A DNA stretch of 64,000 bases from Siphonodentalium dalli (GCA_032622095.1 CP136063.1:120486723-120550722); one strand, 5' to 3'. Positions 47,380 to 59,331 are shown, counted from the first letter of the stretch. Notes: generated by a model not told the origin, from the sequence alone. Translations and numbers: made by a program.

Positions 47380-48720
47380 AGAGCCATATGAAGTTCTGGA
47401 TCAACTGGAAAAAATTATTGACTGTAGGGCATGCCGAAGTATTTAGTGACGCAAAGAATAAAATCCAAGACAGCTGCCGGTAGCCATGTTTCTCATCGAA
47501 AATCGTTAAATATGATAGCTCCCATCTTGAGGCGATCCTAAACATGCTTATTAATTTTCAAAACAATTCTCCAATAAATGCGGGCTGCCGGCTGTGCCAA
47601 TGAATTCAAATTTGAAATCCAAAATTACTGCTGTTTATAACAAATTTCTGAAAAAAATCTAGAGGTCACTCTGAAGATCCATACAAACTTTGGCGACAAT
47701 CGGATGAGGGGTGTGGTCTGTAGGGTGTGCCACAGGATTTAGTCATGCAAAAAGTAAAATTCAAGATGGCTGCCATCGAAAATCGTTCAAATTTGATGGC
47801 TCCCATCTATAGGTTACGTGTCCGTAAATTTTCAAATCAATTCTCCAATGAAAGTGTTAAGGACACTGTAGCTCAACTTGGGGAGGCGTTATTTTTATGC
47901 TGAGCAGTCAATAGAATGATAAGAAGAAAGAAAGTAAAATAGTTTCAGTAATGGGCTTGCATTGTGTAAATAAAATTATTTTCATTTCAAACATTTCACT
48001 AATAAATGTGGGCTGCAGGGTGTGCCAATGGATTCACATATGATATCCAAGATGGCTGCCAGCAGCCATGTTTTATTTAAGCGAATTTCATAAAAAATTT
48101 GATAGCTCCCATTTGGAGTTCACCCCGAAGAATCATATGAAGTTTTGTGAATATCGGATGAGGCATGTAGGGTGATGCCAAAGGATTTTGCCATGAAAAA
48201 AGTAAAATCCAAGATCGGCGCTAGCGGCCGGAATTTAATAGCTCCAATCTAGTGGTCACCCAGAGAAATTTAACAAATTTTGGGAAAAATCGATGGCTCC
48301 CATCTGGAAGTCATCCTGAAGATCCATATACAGTTTGGTGATGATCGGACTAAGGATGTGGTCTGTTGGGTGTTTCAATGGATTAGTCATACAACAAATA
48401 AAATACAAGATGGCTGCAGGCAGCCATGTTTTTCATCTGAAAAATTTGATAGTTCCCATCTGGAGGTGATCCTAAAGGGCTTGCATTGTGTAGGTGAAAT
48501 TATTATCATTTCACAAATAAATGTGAGCTGCAGGGTGTGCTGATGGATTCACATGTGAAATCCAAGATTCCTATGCCATGTTTTTAAAAGAATTTTGGAA
48601 AACATTGATGCTCCCATCTAGAGATCATCCTGAAGATCCATATGAAGTTTGGTGATGATCAGATGAGGGATGTGGTCTGTATGGTGTGCCAAAAGATTTA
48701 TTCATGCAAAGACTAAATTA
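47380..48720. repeat. Diverged member of the 'CCAAGATGGC' tandem family
   Basis: Irregular repetitions of 'AAAATCCAAGA-GGCTGCC', 'GCAGCCATGTTTT', 'TTTGATAGCTCCCATCT', 'ATCCTGAAGATCCATAT' and 'GATCGGATGAGG-TGTGGTCT'. An internal 'GGACACTGTAGCTCAACTTG' at about 47860 matches the start of the family at 3857 and 50171. Older and less regular than those copies. Confidence 0.75.
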
Positions 48721-48796
48721 AATATTTTGAACTCAATTATATGATACTTAACTTATAGTTCTAAATAGTTGGTACAATCAGTAATGTTGCACTTAC

Positions 48797-48893
48797 ATTT
48801 CTGAACTGAACGAGGCGGTTTATAACAGGATGTTGGTGAACTGGAATCTGTTTACTCTTTAAAACCATGTAGAAGCTTATATTGATACAATAG
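48797..48893 (-). CDS. UTP3: UTP3 internal exon (core of Sas10/C1D domain)
   Basis: Acceptor 'attccag' ends at 48894 and donor 'AAAT|GTAAGT' begins at 48796. Of 97 nt, the first base completes an Asn codon with the previous exon and 32 full codons follow, ending in phase 0. The peptide contains YCINISFYMVLKSK followed by HQHPVINRLVQFRN. This is the most diagnostic block: UTP3 proteins have NYC-NISFYL-LKA and GHPVIERLV-YRN here. Too short for a standalone ORF call; recognised by splice sites plus homology. Confidence 0.92.
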
Positions 48894-50170
48894 CTGGAAT
48901 AAAAACAAACAGGTGAAATGAATAGAGGACATTTGGTGTTTTTCAGAGAATACCGACAATTATTTCAATCATGGCCAATACAAATATTTATATCCAACAG
49001 CTTGATGCAAGTCTAGATGCTAGGATTTAGCAGTTTTCAAGTTCAAATTTCATGTTCTTCCATATGTCTGATCATGGGCCAGTCAAAAACTACTAATCAA
49101 CTAAAAACTACTAATCAATTAAAAACAACAATTATTTGCATGAAATTGCCTGTTAGAGTCAGTTTTCATGTTCAGATTTGAAATATTTTCTCCCACCAAG
49201 CCAAAATATTGTCGACTGGTGGGTCCTGCTCCCTCCCCAGTGTCAGTCAAAAACTGCTAATCAATTAAAAAAAAAACAAACAAACAAATCGAGATCTGTT
49301 ATTTACCTGCAGTTAGACCTATTATATTTGGATTTTACAGATTTCAGTCTGGTTCGGATTTTAAAAATGTTCCAAAAAAACAAAACAAAACAAAACAAGG
49401 CCTGAATTTTCTGGAGTTAGACTCATAGATGCTAAAACATTTGTAGTTTTCAAAATTTTCTCACACCAGGCCGAACCATGCTGGGCCCAGTGGGTCATAA
49501 TTCCTCCCAACCATAGGTACCAGTTGGGGAATTCAAGCCATTGGGGAGGAATGCCAAAGAAATTACCTGATATTGTGAGTTTGGCCTGATTCAAGGGGGC
49601 AGGTGCAGTTGGAAAATCCAAGGTGGATACGGAGACCCTCTAGCCATGGCGCTGATGACTAATCAACTATATTGAACGATAGACACTATTTAAAGGATTG
49701 TATGCAGTACAATGCCACCGCAATGAAAAATAACAGAGGTTACACATTTGTGCACTAACACTGGCACTGATAATTAAAGGCATGTAAGGTCATCGTAGTG
49801 GGAAATGTTTGGAATCATAATGGTACTAATGAGAATTTGCCAACCACAGAGGATCATCGTCATGTTAGAATTTACCAATAACTGAAAATATTGGGATACC
49901 ATGCAGTTTGAGCATTTTGTTTGAGGCAGTTTTACCGGGTTTTGTATTGTTCGATGGCAGAATATTTGAAAAATCACCCTTGATAAAGAGCTTTTTGGCT
50001 TCATTGCCAATTAACGGTGAAACTTAAAAAGCATTTTAAAAAATAAGCTTTACATGCTCATTCTGATTGAATTATTTTGGATGTTCTTTTGTTATTGGTG
50101 ATGCATAAGTATAACGACCACCGTCGACTGCCATTAATTTCCATGTTTTATTCGCCTGATAAATGGAAAT
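48894..50170. other. Intron sequence, no gene
   Basis: Two diverged copies of a block containing 'AATTTTCT(C/G)' and 'CACCA(A/G)GCC-AA' lie at about 49020-49260 and 49400-49600. No exon found. Confidence 0.35.
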
Positions 50171-52040
50171 GAAAGTGTCAATGACACTGTAGCTCAACTT
50201 AGGTAGGGGAATAATTTAATGGTCGACAGTAAATGGAGGAATAGGAAAAGTGCTAATTTAAATTTCTAAGTAAGACTAGATAGATGTACATGTCAATATC
50301 AACATTCATAACAGGTTTCATAATGATCGGATCAGGGATGTGGTGATTATGGTGTGCCAAAGGATTTATTGATGCAAAGAGTAAATTCTAAAATGGCCAC
50401 CAGCAGCCATGTTTTTTTCCGAATTACCCCAAAATGACTTGTTCCCATCTACAGCCTTTACAAATCTCATAATGATCTGATCAAAGGTATAACCTGTAGC
50501 CTATGCCAATGGATTTAGTCATGCAAAGAGTAAAATCCAAGATGGCTGCTGGCGGCCATGTTTTTCGGCTGAACGACACCAAAATGACTCGTTTCCCATC
50601 TACATGTCATTGTTAACATACATGACAAATTTCATGAAGTTCCGACCAAAGCTACGACCTGTAGCCCGCACCAAAGGATTTATTCATGCAAAGAGTAAAA
50701 TCCAATATGGCTGCTGGCGGACATGTTTTTTTAAGCCAAACGACCCCAAAATGACTCGTTCCCATCTACATGTTAATATTAACATCCATGATAAATATCA
50801 TGATGATCAGACAAACAGTATGACCTGTAGCCCGTGCCAATGGATTGAATTTTGAAATCCAAGATGGCTGCCAGCGGCCATGTTTTTTGGCCGTATGACC
50901 CCAAAATGACTCGTTCCCATATACATGTCAATATCAATATTCATGACAAATTTCATAAAGGTCAGACCAAAGGTACGACCTCTAACCCGCGCCAAAGGAT
51001 TTAGTCATGCAAAGAGTAAAATCCAAGATGGCTGCTGGCGGCCATGTTTTTTGGCCGAACGACCCCAAAATCACTTGTTCCCATCTACATGTCATTGTTA
51101 ACATCCATGACAAATTTCATGAAGTTCTGACCAAAGCTACAACCTGTAGCCCGCGCCAAAGAATTTAGTCATGCAAAGAGTAAAATCCAAGATGGCTGCT
51201 GACGGCCATGTTTTATGGCTGAACGACCCCAAAATCACTCGTTCCCATCTACATGTCAATATTAACATCCATGACAAATTTCATGATGATCAGACGAACA
51301 GCACGACCTGTAGCCCGCGCCAATGGATTTAATTTTGAAATCCAAAATGCCACCAGCGGCCATGTTTTTTGGCCGAATGACCCCAAAATGACTCGTTCCC
51401 ATCTACATGTCAATGTCAACATTCATGACAAATTGAATAAAGATCAGACCAAAGGTACGACCTGTAGCCCGCGCCAAAGGATTTAGTCATGCAAAGAGTA
51501 AAATCCAAGATGGCTGCTGGCGGCCATGCTTTTTGGCCGAACAACCCCAAAATCACTCGTTCCCATCTACATGTCATTGTTAACATCCATGACAAATTTC
51601 ATGAAGTTCCGATCAAAACTACGACCTGTAGCCTGCGCCAAATGATTTAGTCATGCAAAGAGTAAAATCCTAGATGGCTGCTGACGGCCATGTTTTTTGG
51701 CCGAACGACCCCAAAATGACTCGTTCCCATCTACATGTCAATATTAACATCCATGACAAATTTCATGATGATCAAACGAACAGTACGACCTGTAGCCCGC
51801 GCCAATGGATTGAATTTTGAAATCCAAGATGGCCACCAGCGGCCATGTTTTTTGGCCGAATGACCCCAAAATGACTCGTTCCCATCTACATGTCAATGTC
51901 AACATTCATGCAAAATTTCATAAAGATCAGACCAAAGGTACGACCTGTAGCCCGCGCCAAAGGAAATTGTTGACGGACACACGCACACACGGACGCCAAG
52001 CCATGGCAATAGCTCAAACTTACAAAAGTAAGTTGAGCTA
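50171..52040. repeat. Tandem repeat family, ~160-bp unit (copy 2) with trimeric order
   Basis: Starts after 'AGTGTCAATGACACTG' with TAGCTCAACTTA (50191-50202) and ends with the inverted TAAGTTGAGCTA (52029-52040). Between them are about nine units, marked by 'CTACATGTCA' near 50601, 50766, 50921, 51083, 51248, 51402, 51567, 51733 and 51887. Units alternate 154, 162 and 165 bp, and the pattern repeats every 481-485 bp. Each unit has 'CCAAGATGGCTGC' facing 'GCGGCCATGTTTT'. Frames across it are periodic artefacts. Confidence 0.9.
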
Positions 52041-52696
52041 AAAATGTCTTATAGAATGTTAACTTATTTTGTGTCCAATTGGAAGGGGTATCTTTAAATC
52101 ACACTCGAAAGAAAAAAGAAAGACATAAACAAATCAAATTGGATAGAATAGCTCACACTAGCCGAATCAATAGAGCAATGGCAAACGTCAGAGGACATGT
52201 CCCTCATCTGGCGAGTCCAGATTCAAAATAATAATTGAATTGTGTTGTTTTTCGCCGTTGACAATAACAACAGGCCAGTTGGATAGTCGCCTCCAATAAT
52301 AGTTTGACGGTGGGGTTTAATTTAGGTAATATCATCAGGATCAGCTTTTCGGCGAAAGAATAAACTCGTAGATTCTTTTGTGGAATATCCAATCCTGCAG
52401 ATATCATCTTTTACAGCATGTGGATTTGTGTTTAACATTAACACTTTCTCTTCTAATTACTCATTGATGAATAGTTATCCAATAGGTTATTTGTTGAACA
52501 TATTGTCTGAAGATTTCCCACCAACGAAAAGGACTTCTTCTGTACTTTATATTACCTGTTGTGACAGTTGTCAGCTTTTAAATCCTGAACATCCCTACAG
52601 ATGAATGATAGACTCTTCCAATGTATACTTTTATAACTGACTGTGACAAATCCATTTAGTAAAGAAGGGGTTAATGTTGATTGCATAGAGCTTGCA
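52041..52696. other. Intron sequence, no gene
   Basis: No repeat end, RNA gene or exon recognised between the tandem family and the 28-bp satellite. Confidence 0.4.
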
Positions 52697-55600
52697 AATA
52701 ATAGCATAAGGACTTAGGTTCACAGATAATAATGTGAGGACTTAGGTTCACATATAATAATGTGAGGACTTAGGTTCACAGATAATAACATGAAGACTTA
52801 GGTTGACAGATAACAACAATAGGACTTAGGTTCACATATAATAATGTGAGGACTTAGGTTGACAGATATAATAACATGTGGACTTAGGTTTACTGATAAT
52901 AACATGAGGACTTAGGTTTACAGATAATAACATGAGGACTTAGGTTTACAGATAATAACATGAGGACTTAGGTTTACTGATAATAACATGAGGACTTAGG
53001 TTTACTGATAATAACATGAGGACTTAGGTTTACAGATAATAACATGAGGACTTTGGTTTACTGATAATAACATGAGGACTTAGGTTTACAGATAATAACA
53101 TGAGGACTCAGGTTTACAGATAATAACATGAGGACTTAGGTTTACCGATAATAACATGAGGACTTTGGTTTACTGATAATAACATGAGGACTTTGGTTTA
53201 CCGATAATAACATGAGGACTTTGGTTTACTGATAATAACATGAGGACTTAGGTTTACAGATAATAAAATGAGGACTTAGTTTTACAGATAATAACATGAG
53301 GACTTAGGTTTACATATAATAACATGAGGACTTAGGTTTACTGATAATAACATGAGGACTTAGGTTTACAGATAATAACATGAGGACTTAGGTTTACATA
53401 TAATAACATGAGGACTTAGGTTTACATATAATAACATGAGGACTTAGGTTTACATATAATAACATGAGGACTTAGGATTACAGATAATAACATGAGGACT
53501 TTGGTTTACTGATAATAACATGAGGACTTTGGTTTACCGATAATAACATGAGGACTTTGGTTTACTGATAATAACATGAGAACTTAGGTTTACAGATAAT
53601 AACATGAGGACTTAGTTTTACAGATAATAACATGAGGACTTAGGTTTACATATAATAACATGAGGACTTAGGTTTACAGATAATAACATGAGGACGTAGG
53701 TTTACAGATAATAACATGAGGACTTAGGTTTACATATAATAACATGAGGAGTTAGGTTTACATATAATAACATGAGGACTTAGGTTTACTGATAATAACA
53801 TGAGGACTTAGGTTTACAGATAATAACATGAGGACTTTGGTTTACTGATAATAACATGAGGACTTAGGTTTACAGATAATAAAATGAGGACTTAGTTTTA
53901 CAGATAATAACATGAGGACTTAGGTTTACATATAATACCATGAGGACTTTGGTTTACTGATAATAACATGAGGACTTAGGTTTACTGATAATAACATGAG
54001 GACTTAGGTTTACAGATAATAACATGAGGACTTTGGTTTACTGATAATAACATGAGGACTTAGGTTTACAGATAATAACATGAGGACTTTGGTTTACAGA
54101 TAATAACATGAGGACTTAGGTTTACCAATAATAACATGAGGACTTAGGTTTACAGATAATAACATGAGGACTTTGGTTTACTGATAATAACATGAGGACT
54201 TAGGTTTACCGATAATAACATGAGGACTTAGGTTTACCGATAATAACATGAGGACTTAGGTTTACTGATAATAAAATGAGGACTTAGGTTTACCGATAAT
54301 AACATGAGGACTTAGGTTTACAGATAATAACATGAGGACTTAGGTTTACTGATAATAACATGAGGACTAAGGTTTACAGATAATAACATGAGGACTTAGG
54401 TTTACTGATAATAACATGAGGACTTAGGTTTACCGATAATAACATGAGGACTTAGGTTTACTGATAATAACATGAGGACTTAGGTTTACTGATAATAACA
54501 TGAGGACTTAGGTTTACAGATAATAACATGAGGACTTTGGTTTACTGATAATAACATGAGGACTTTGGTTTACCGATAATAACATGAGGACTTTGGTTTA
54601 CTGATAATAACATGAGGACTTAGGTTTACAGATAATAAAATGAGGACTTAGTTTTACAGATAATAACATGAGGACTTAGGTTTACATATAATAACATGAG
54701 GACTTAGGTTTACTGATAATAACATGAGGACTTAGGTTTACAGATAATAACATGAGGACTTAGGTTTACATATAATAACATGAGGACTTAGGTTTACATA
54801 TAATAACATGAGGACTTAGGTTTACATATAATAACATGAGGACTTAGGTTTACAGATAATAACATGAGGACTTAGGTTTACAGATAATAACATGAGGACT
54901 TAGGTTTACATATAATAACATGAGGACTTAGGTTTACATATAATAACATGAGGACTTAGGTTTACATATAATAACATGAGGACTTAGGTTTACAGATAAT
55001 AACATGAGGACTTTGGTTTACTGATAATAACATGAGAACTTAGGTTTACAGATAATAACATGAGGACTTAGTTTTACAGATAATAACATGAGGACTTAGG
55101 TTTACATATAATAACATGAGGACTTAGGTTTACAGATAATAACATGAGGACGTAGGTTTACAGATAATAACATGAGGACTTAGGTTTACATATAATAACA
55201 TGAGGACTTAGGTTTACATATAATAACATGAGGACTTAGGTTTACCGATAATAACATGAGGACTTTGGTTTACTGATAATAACATGAGGACTTAGGTTTA
55301 CAGATAATAAAATGAGGACTTAGTTTTACAGATAATAACATGAGGACTTAGGTTTACAGATAATAAAATGAGGACTTAGTTTTACAGATAATAACATGAG
55401 GACTTAGGTTTACATATAATAACATGAGGACTTAGGTTTACTGATAATAACATGAGGACTTAGGTTTACAGATAATAACATGAGGACTTAGGTTTACATA
55501 TAATAACATGAGGACTTAGGATTACAGATAATAACATGAGGACTTTGGTTTACTGATAATAACATGAGGACTTTGGTTTACCGATAATAACATGAGGACT

Positions 55601-58446
55601 TTGGTTTACTGATAATAACATGAGAACTTAGGTTTACAGATAATAACATGAGGACTTAGTTTTACAGATAATAACATGAGGACTTAGGTTTACATATAAT
55701 AACATGAGGACTTAGGTTTACAGATAATAACATGAGGACGTAGGTTTACAGATAATAACATGAGGACTTAGGTTTACATATAATAACATGAGGAGTTAGG
55801 TTTACATATAATAACATGAGGACTTAGGTTTACTGATAATAACATGAGGACTTAGGTTTACAGATAATAACATGAGGACTTTGGTTTACAGATAATAACA
55901 TGAGGACTTAGGTTTACATATAATACCATGAGGACTTTGGTTTACTGATAATAACATGAGGACTTAGGTTTACTGATAATAACATGAGGACTTAGGTTTA
56001 CAGATAATAACATGAGGACTTTGGTTTACTGATAATAACATGAGGACTTAGGTTTACAGATAATAACATGAGGACTTTGGTTTACAGATAATAACATGAG
56101 GACTTAGGTTTACCAATAATAACATGAGGACTTAGGTTTACAGATAATAACATGAGGACTTTGGTTTACTGATAATAACATGAGGACTTAGGTTTACCGA
56201 TAATAACATGAGGACTTAGGTTTACCGATAATAACATGAGGACTTAGGTTTACTGATAATAAAATGAGGACTTAGGTTTACCGATAATAACATGAGGACT
56301 TAGGTTTACAGATAATAACATGAGGACTTAGGTTTACTGATAATAACATGAGGACTAAGGTTTACAGATAATAACATGAGGACTTAGGTTTACTGATAAT
56401 AACATGAGGACTTAGGTTTACCGATAATAACATGAGGACTTAGGTTTACTGATAATAACATGAGGACTTAGGTTTACTGATAATAACATGAGGACTTAGG
56501 TTTACAGATAATAACATGAGGACTTTGGTTTACTGATAATAACATGAGGACTTTGGTTTACCGATAATAACATGAGGACTTTGGTTTACTGATAATAACA
56601 TGAGGACTTAGGTTTACAGATAATAAAATGAGGACTTAGTTTTACAGATAATAACATGAGGACTTAGGTTTACATATAATAACATGAGGACTTAGGTTTA
56701 CTGATAATAACATGAGGACTTAGGTTTACAGATAATAACATGAGGACTTAGGTTTACATATAATAACATGAGGACTTAGGTTTACATATAATAACATGAG
56801 GACTTAGGTTTACATATAATAACATGAGGACTTAGGTTTACAGATAATAACATGAGGACTTAGGTTTACAGATAATAACATGAGGACTTAGGTTTACATA
56901 TAATAACATGAGGACTTAGGTTTACATATAATAACATGAGGACTTAGGTTTACATATAATAACATGAGGACTTAGGTTTACAGATAATAACATGAGGACT
57001 TTGGTTTACTGATAATAACATGAGAACTTAGGTTTACAGATAATAACATGAGGACTTAGTTTTACAGATAATAACATGAGGACTTAGGTTTACATATAAT
57101 AACATGAGGACTTAGGTTTACAGATAATAACATGAGGACGTAGGTTTACAGATAATAACATGAGGACTTAGGTTTACATATAATAACATGAGGACTTAGG
57201 TTTACATATAATAACATGAGGACTTAGGTTTACAGATAATAACATGAGGACTTAGGTTTACAGATAATAACATGAGGACTTTGGTTTACTGATAATAACA
57301 TGAGGACTTAGGTTTACAGATAATAAAATGAGGACTTAGTTTTACAGATAATAACATGAGGACTTAGGTTTACATATAATACCATGAGGACTTTGGTTCA
57401 CAGATAATAACATGAGGACTTTGGTTTACTGATAATAACATGAGGACTTAGGTTTACTGATAATAACATGAGGACTTAGGTTTACAGATAATAACATGAG
57501 GACTTTGGTTTACTGATAATAACATGAGGACTTAGGTTTACAGATAATAACATGAGGACTTAGGTTTACTGATAATAACATGAGGACTTAGGTTTACTGA
57601 TAATAACATGAGGACTCAGGTTTACAGATAATAACATGAGGACTTAGGTTTACTGATAATAACATGAGGACTTAGGTTTACCGATAATAACATGAGGACT
57701 TAGGTTTACTGATAATAACATGAGGACTTTGGTTTACAGATAATAACATGAGGACTTAGGTTTACAGATAATAACATGAGGACTTTGGTTTACCAATAAT
57801 AACATGAGGACTTAGGTTTACAGATAATAACATGAGGACTTTGGTTTACCAATAATAACATGAGGACTTAGGTTTACAGATAATAACATGAGGACTCAGG
57901 TTTACAGATAATAACATGAGGACTTAGGTTTACTGATAATAACATGAGGACTTAGGTTTACCAATAATAACATGAGGACTTAGGTTTACAGATAATAACA
58001 TGAGGACTTTGGTTTACTGATAATAACATGAGGACTTAGGTTTACCGATAATAACATGAGGACTTAGGTTTACTGATAATAAAATGAGGACTTAGGTTTA
58101 CCGATAATAACATGAGGACTTAGGTTTACAGATAATAACATGAGGACTTAGGTTTACTGATAATAACATGAGGACTCAGGTTTACAGATAATAACATGAG
58201 GACTTAGGTTTACTGATAATAACATGAGGACTTAGGTTTACCGATAATAACATGAGGACTTAGGTTTACTGATAATAACATGAGGACTTAGGTTTACTGA
58301 TAATAACATGAGGACTTTGGTTTACAGATAATAACATGAGGACTTAGGTTTACTGATAATAACATGAGGACTTTGGTTTACTGATAATAACATGAGGACT
58401 TAGGTTTACTGATAATAACATGAGGACTTAGGTTTACAGATAACAG
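52697..58446. repeat. 28-bp minisatellite, ~5.75 kb, with higher-order repeats
   Basis: The unit is AACATGAGGACTTAGGTTTA followed by CAGATAAT (28 bp), about 205 copies. CTGATAAT, CCGATAAT and CATATAAT endings and CTTTGG are common variants. Rare variants date the duplications. AGGACTAAGG at 54363 and 56351 gives 1,988 bp (71 units). AGGAGTTAGG at 53747 and 55791 gives 2,044 bp (73 units). AGGACGTAGG at 53691, 55147, 55735 and 57135 gives 1,456, 588 and 1,400 bp (52, 21 and 50 units). The low-coordinate edge (52697-52900) is eroded; the high edge stops about 20 bp from the UTP3 donor at 58464. Confidence 0.97.
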
Positions 58447-58464
58447 AAAGTTAGATTGACTTAC

Positions 58465-58571
58465 TTGAGATTGAGCTGAATCTTGGATTGAACATACAGC
58501 GCAGCATTCTTACCGACATTCTTCTCTCGACAAAGTTTCTGCAGTGGCATTAATCTGTTTACTTCTTTCAT
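58465..58571 (-). CDS. UTP3: UTP3 internal exon (start of Sas10/C1D domain)
   Basis: Acceptor AG is at 58573-58572 ('tatctccag') and donor GT at 58464-58463 ('CTCAA|GTAAGT'). The exon is 107 nt and leaves two bases (AA) that join C of the next exon to make Asn. The peptide runs MKEVNRLMPLQKLCREKN...ALYVQSKIQLNL, matching the UTP3 stretch that ends in 'YL.TKYNLYLN'. The leading Met is internal, because the exon begins exactly at an acceptor site and the protein should extend upstream. A 28-bp satellite begins only about 20 bp into the following intron. Confidence 0.88.
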
Positions 58572-58710
58572 CTGGAGATACAAACAATCTGTTGTTCAGT
58601 ATTATTAACCCTATCATGATGGGAGCTACGCTGGTGCAGCATTAAATATCCTGTGCCAGAGTATTCGCTTACATATGCGAGTCTCACATATGGATCCTTG
58701 CATATATAAG
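58572..58710. other. Intron next to exon; truncated hairpin repeat
   Basis: 58651-58710 repeats the left arm and loop of the hairpins at 46395 ('CTGTGCCAGAGTATTCGCTT', GCGAGTCTC, CATATATAAG) and breaks off exactly where CAGGCTTTCCGCTA begins. Confidence 0.65.
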
Positions 58711-58726
58711 CAGGCTTTCCGCTAGG
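58711..58726 (+). mobile_element. Probable hAT-like left terminus
   Basis: CAGGCTTTCCGCTAGG matches the inverted ends of the hAT-like element at 8577-9636 (CAGGGTTTCCGCTA and TAGCGGAAACCCTG) at 15 of 16 positions. It interrupts a hairpin repeat known intact elsewhere. The opposite terminus was not found in the window, so the element, if real, either extends past 64000 or is broken. Confidence 0.5.
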
Positions 58727-58965
58727 TATAAATTACCGGGGCCATTTGGCAATTTGGGGAAAACTTCAAACAGTATAGTCAGTAACACATCTCCGAGATA
58801 TCGTCGGCCGAATTATCTGCAAGCACCCCACATGTCTTATTTCTTGAGGTGTTGTTTACTAGCTTAAGGCCACATTAACTTAATTATGTTTCTCAGGCAC
58901 CGCCCCCCCCCCCCCCTTAAAAATCCGCCGCTGGGAGCTTTTTATTTGACAACGAAAATAAAAAG

Positions 58966-58974
58966 TATATAAAG
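58966..58974 (+). promoter_or_regulatory. Candidate TATA box
   Basis: TATATAAAG lies in GC-mixed sequence 142 bp upstream of the putative start codon at 59116, with a second TATAAAT at 58990. Spacing would put a transcription start near 59000. Supports the candidate exon but is only sequence resemblance. Confidence 0.35.
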
Positions 58975-59115
58975 TGCCCGCCGCCTGCTATAAATGTGCA
59001 CCCGCGTGTTCCGTTTATATCATGTGTGTAACTGCAGTTAGCCGGTCATTGAGTAAGAGGGATAACTCTACTTCCAACTACTCCGAACGCATATCGAACG
59101 CACCACCTCAAAAAC

Positions 59116-59331
59116 ATGGCGCTGCTAAATATTTGCGTGATTGAAAATGGACATGTATTGATTCCATGGAGGATAATCAACATAGACACTTCCGACACAA
59201 CACAAACGGTTGCTGACAATTTTATGAAGGATAATTCCGTTCATTGTGAATTAGAGGAGCGGCCAAATGCCAAAAGTGGTCGGATACCCCTACCCTCGGT
59301 AGAACAAGTTGAAATAAACTTTTTCTGGAAG
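59116..59331 (+). CDS. Candidate first exon of an unidentified protein (72 codons)
   Basis: ATG at 59116 (context AAAACATGGC) opens MALLNICVIENGHVLIPWRI, continues with IDTSDTTQTVADNF and VEQVEINFFWK, and reaches a good donor AAG|GTAAAT at 59331 in phase 0. The peptide has the alternating hydrophobic pattern and length of a small beta-rich domain; a beta-grasp (ubiquitin-like) fold is a guess. It lies on the strand opposite UTP3, about 400 bp inside a probable hAT-like terminus, with a TATA box upstream. It could be the 5' exon of an element-encoded protein, of a gene captured by the element, or of a nested host gene. I found no second exon. Confidence 0.4.

Larger units (their letters stand above)
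6019..58571 (-). other. UTP3: UTP3/SAS10 gene locus, partial (six internal exons and five complete introns)
   Basis: Six minus-strand exons of 107, 97, 128, 118, 101 and 106 nt join without breaking frame (phase carry-over 2+1, 0, 2+1, 0, 2+1, 0) and give 219 codons. The product reads along vertebrate UTP3 in order: the Sas10/Utp3/C1D domain with LNYC-NISFY and HPVINRLVQFRN, a lysine-rich and acidic linker, DEKAALEYYK, then GKRGITYQ at the start of the C-terminal Sas10 domain. UTP3/SAS10 is a nucleolar protein of the SSU processome, needed for early 18S pre-rRNA processing. The five complete introns measure 9,571, 2,000, 26,874, 8,837 and 4,614 bp, so 657 coding bases occupy 52.5 kb. The start codon and N-terminal acidic region should lie above 64000; the basic C-terminus should lie before position 1. 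The paralogous family neuroguidin was considered, but the NYC-NISFY and HPVI-RL motifs fit UTP3 better. Confidence 0.9.

Noticed and set aside
52697-58446. 28-bp repeats of CRISPR-like repeat length
   Set aside because: No spacers, no cas genes, head-to-tail copies in a eukaryotic intron.
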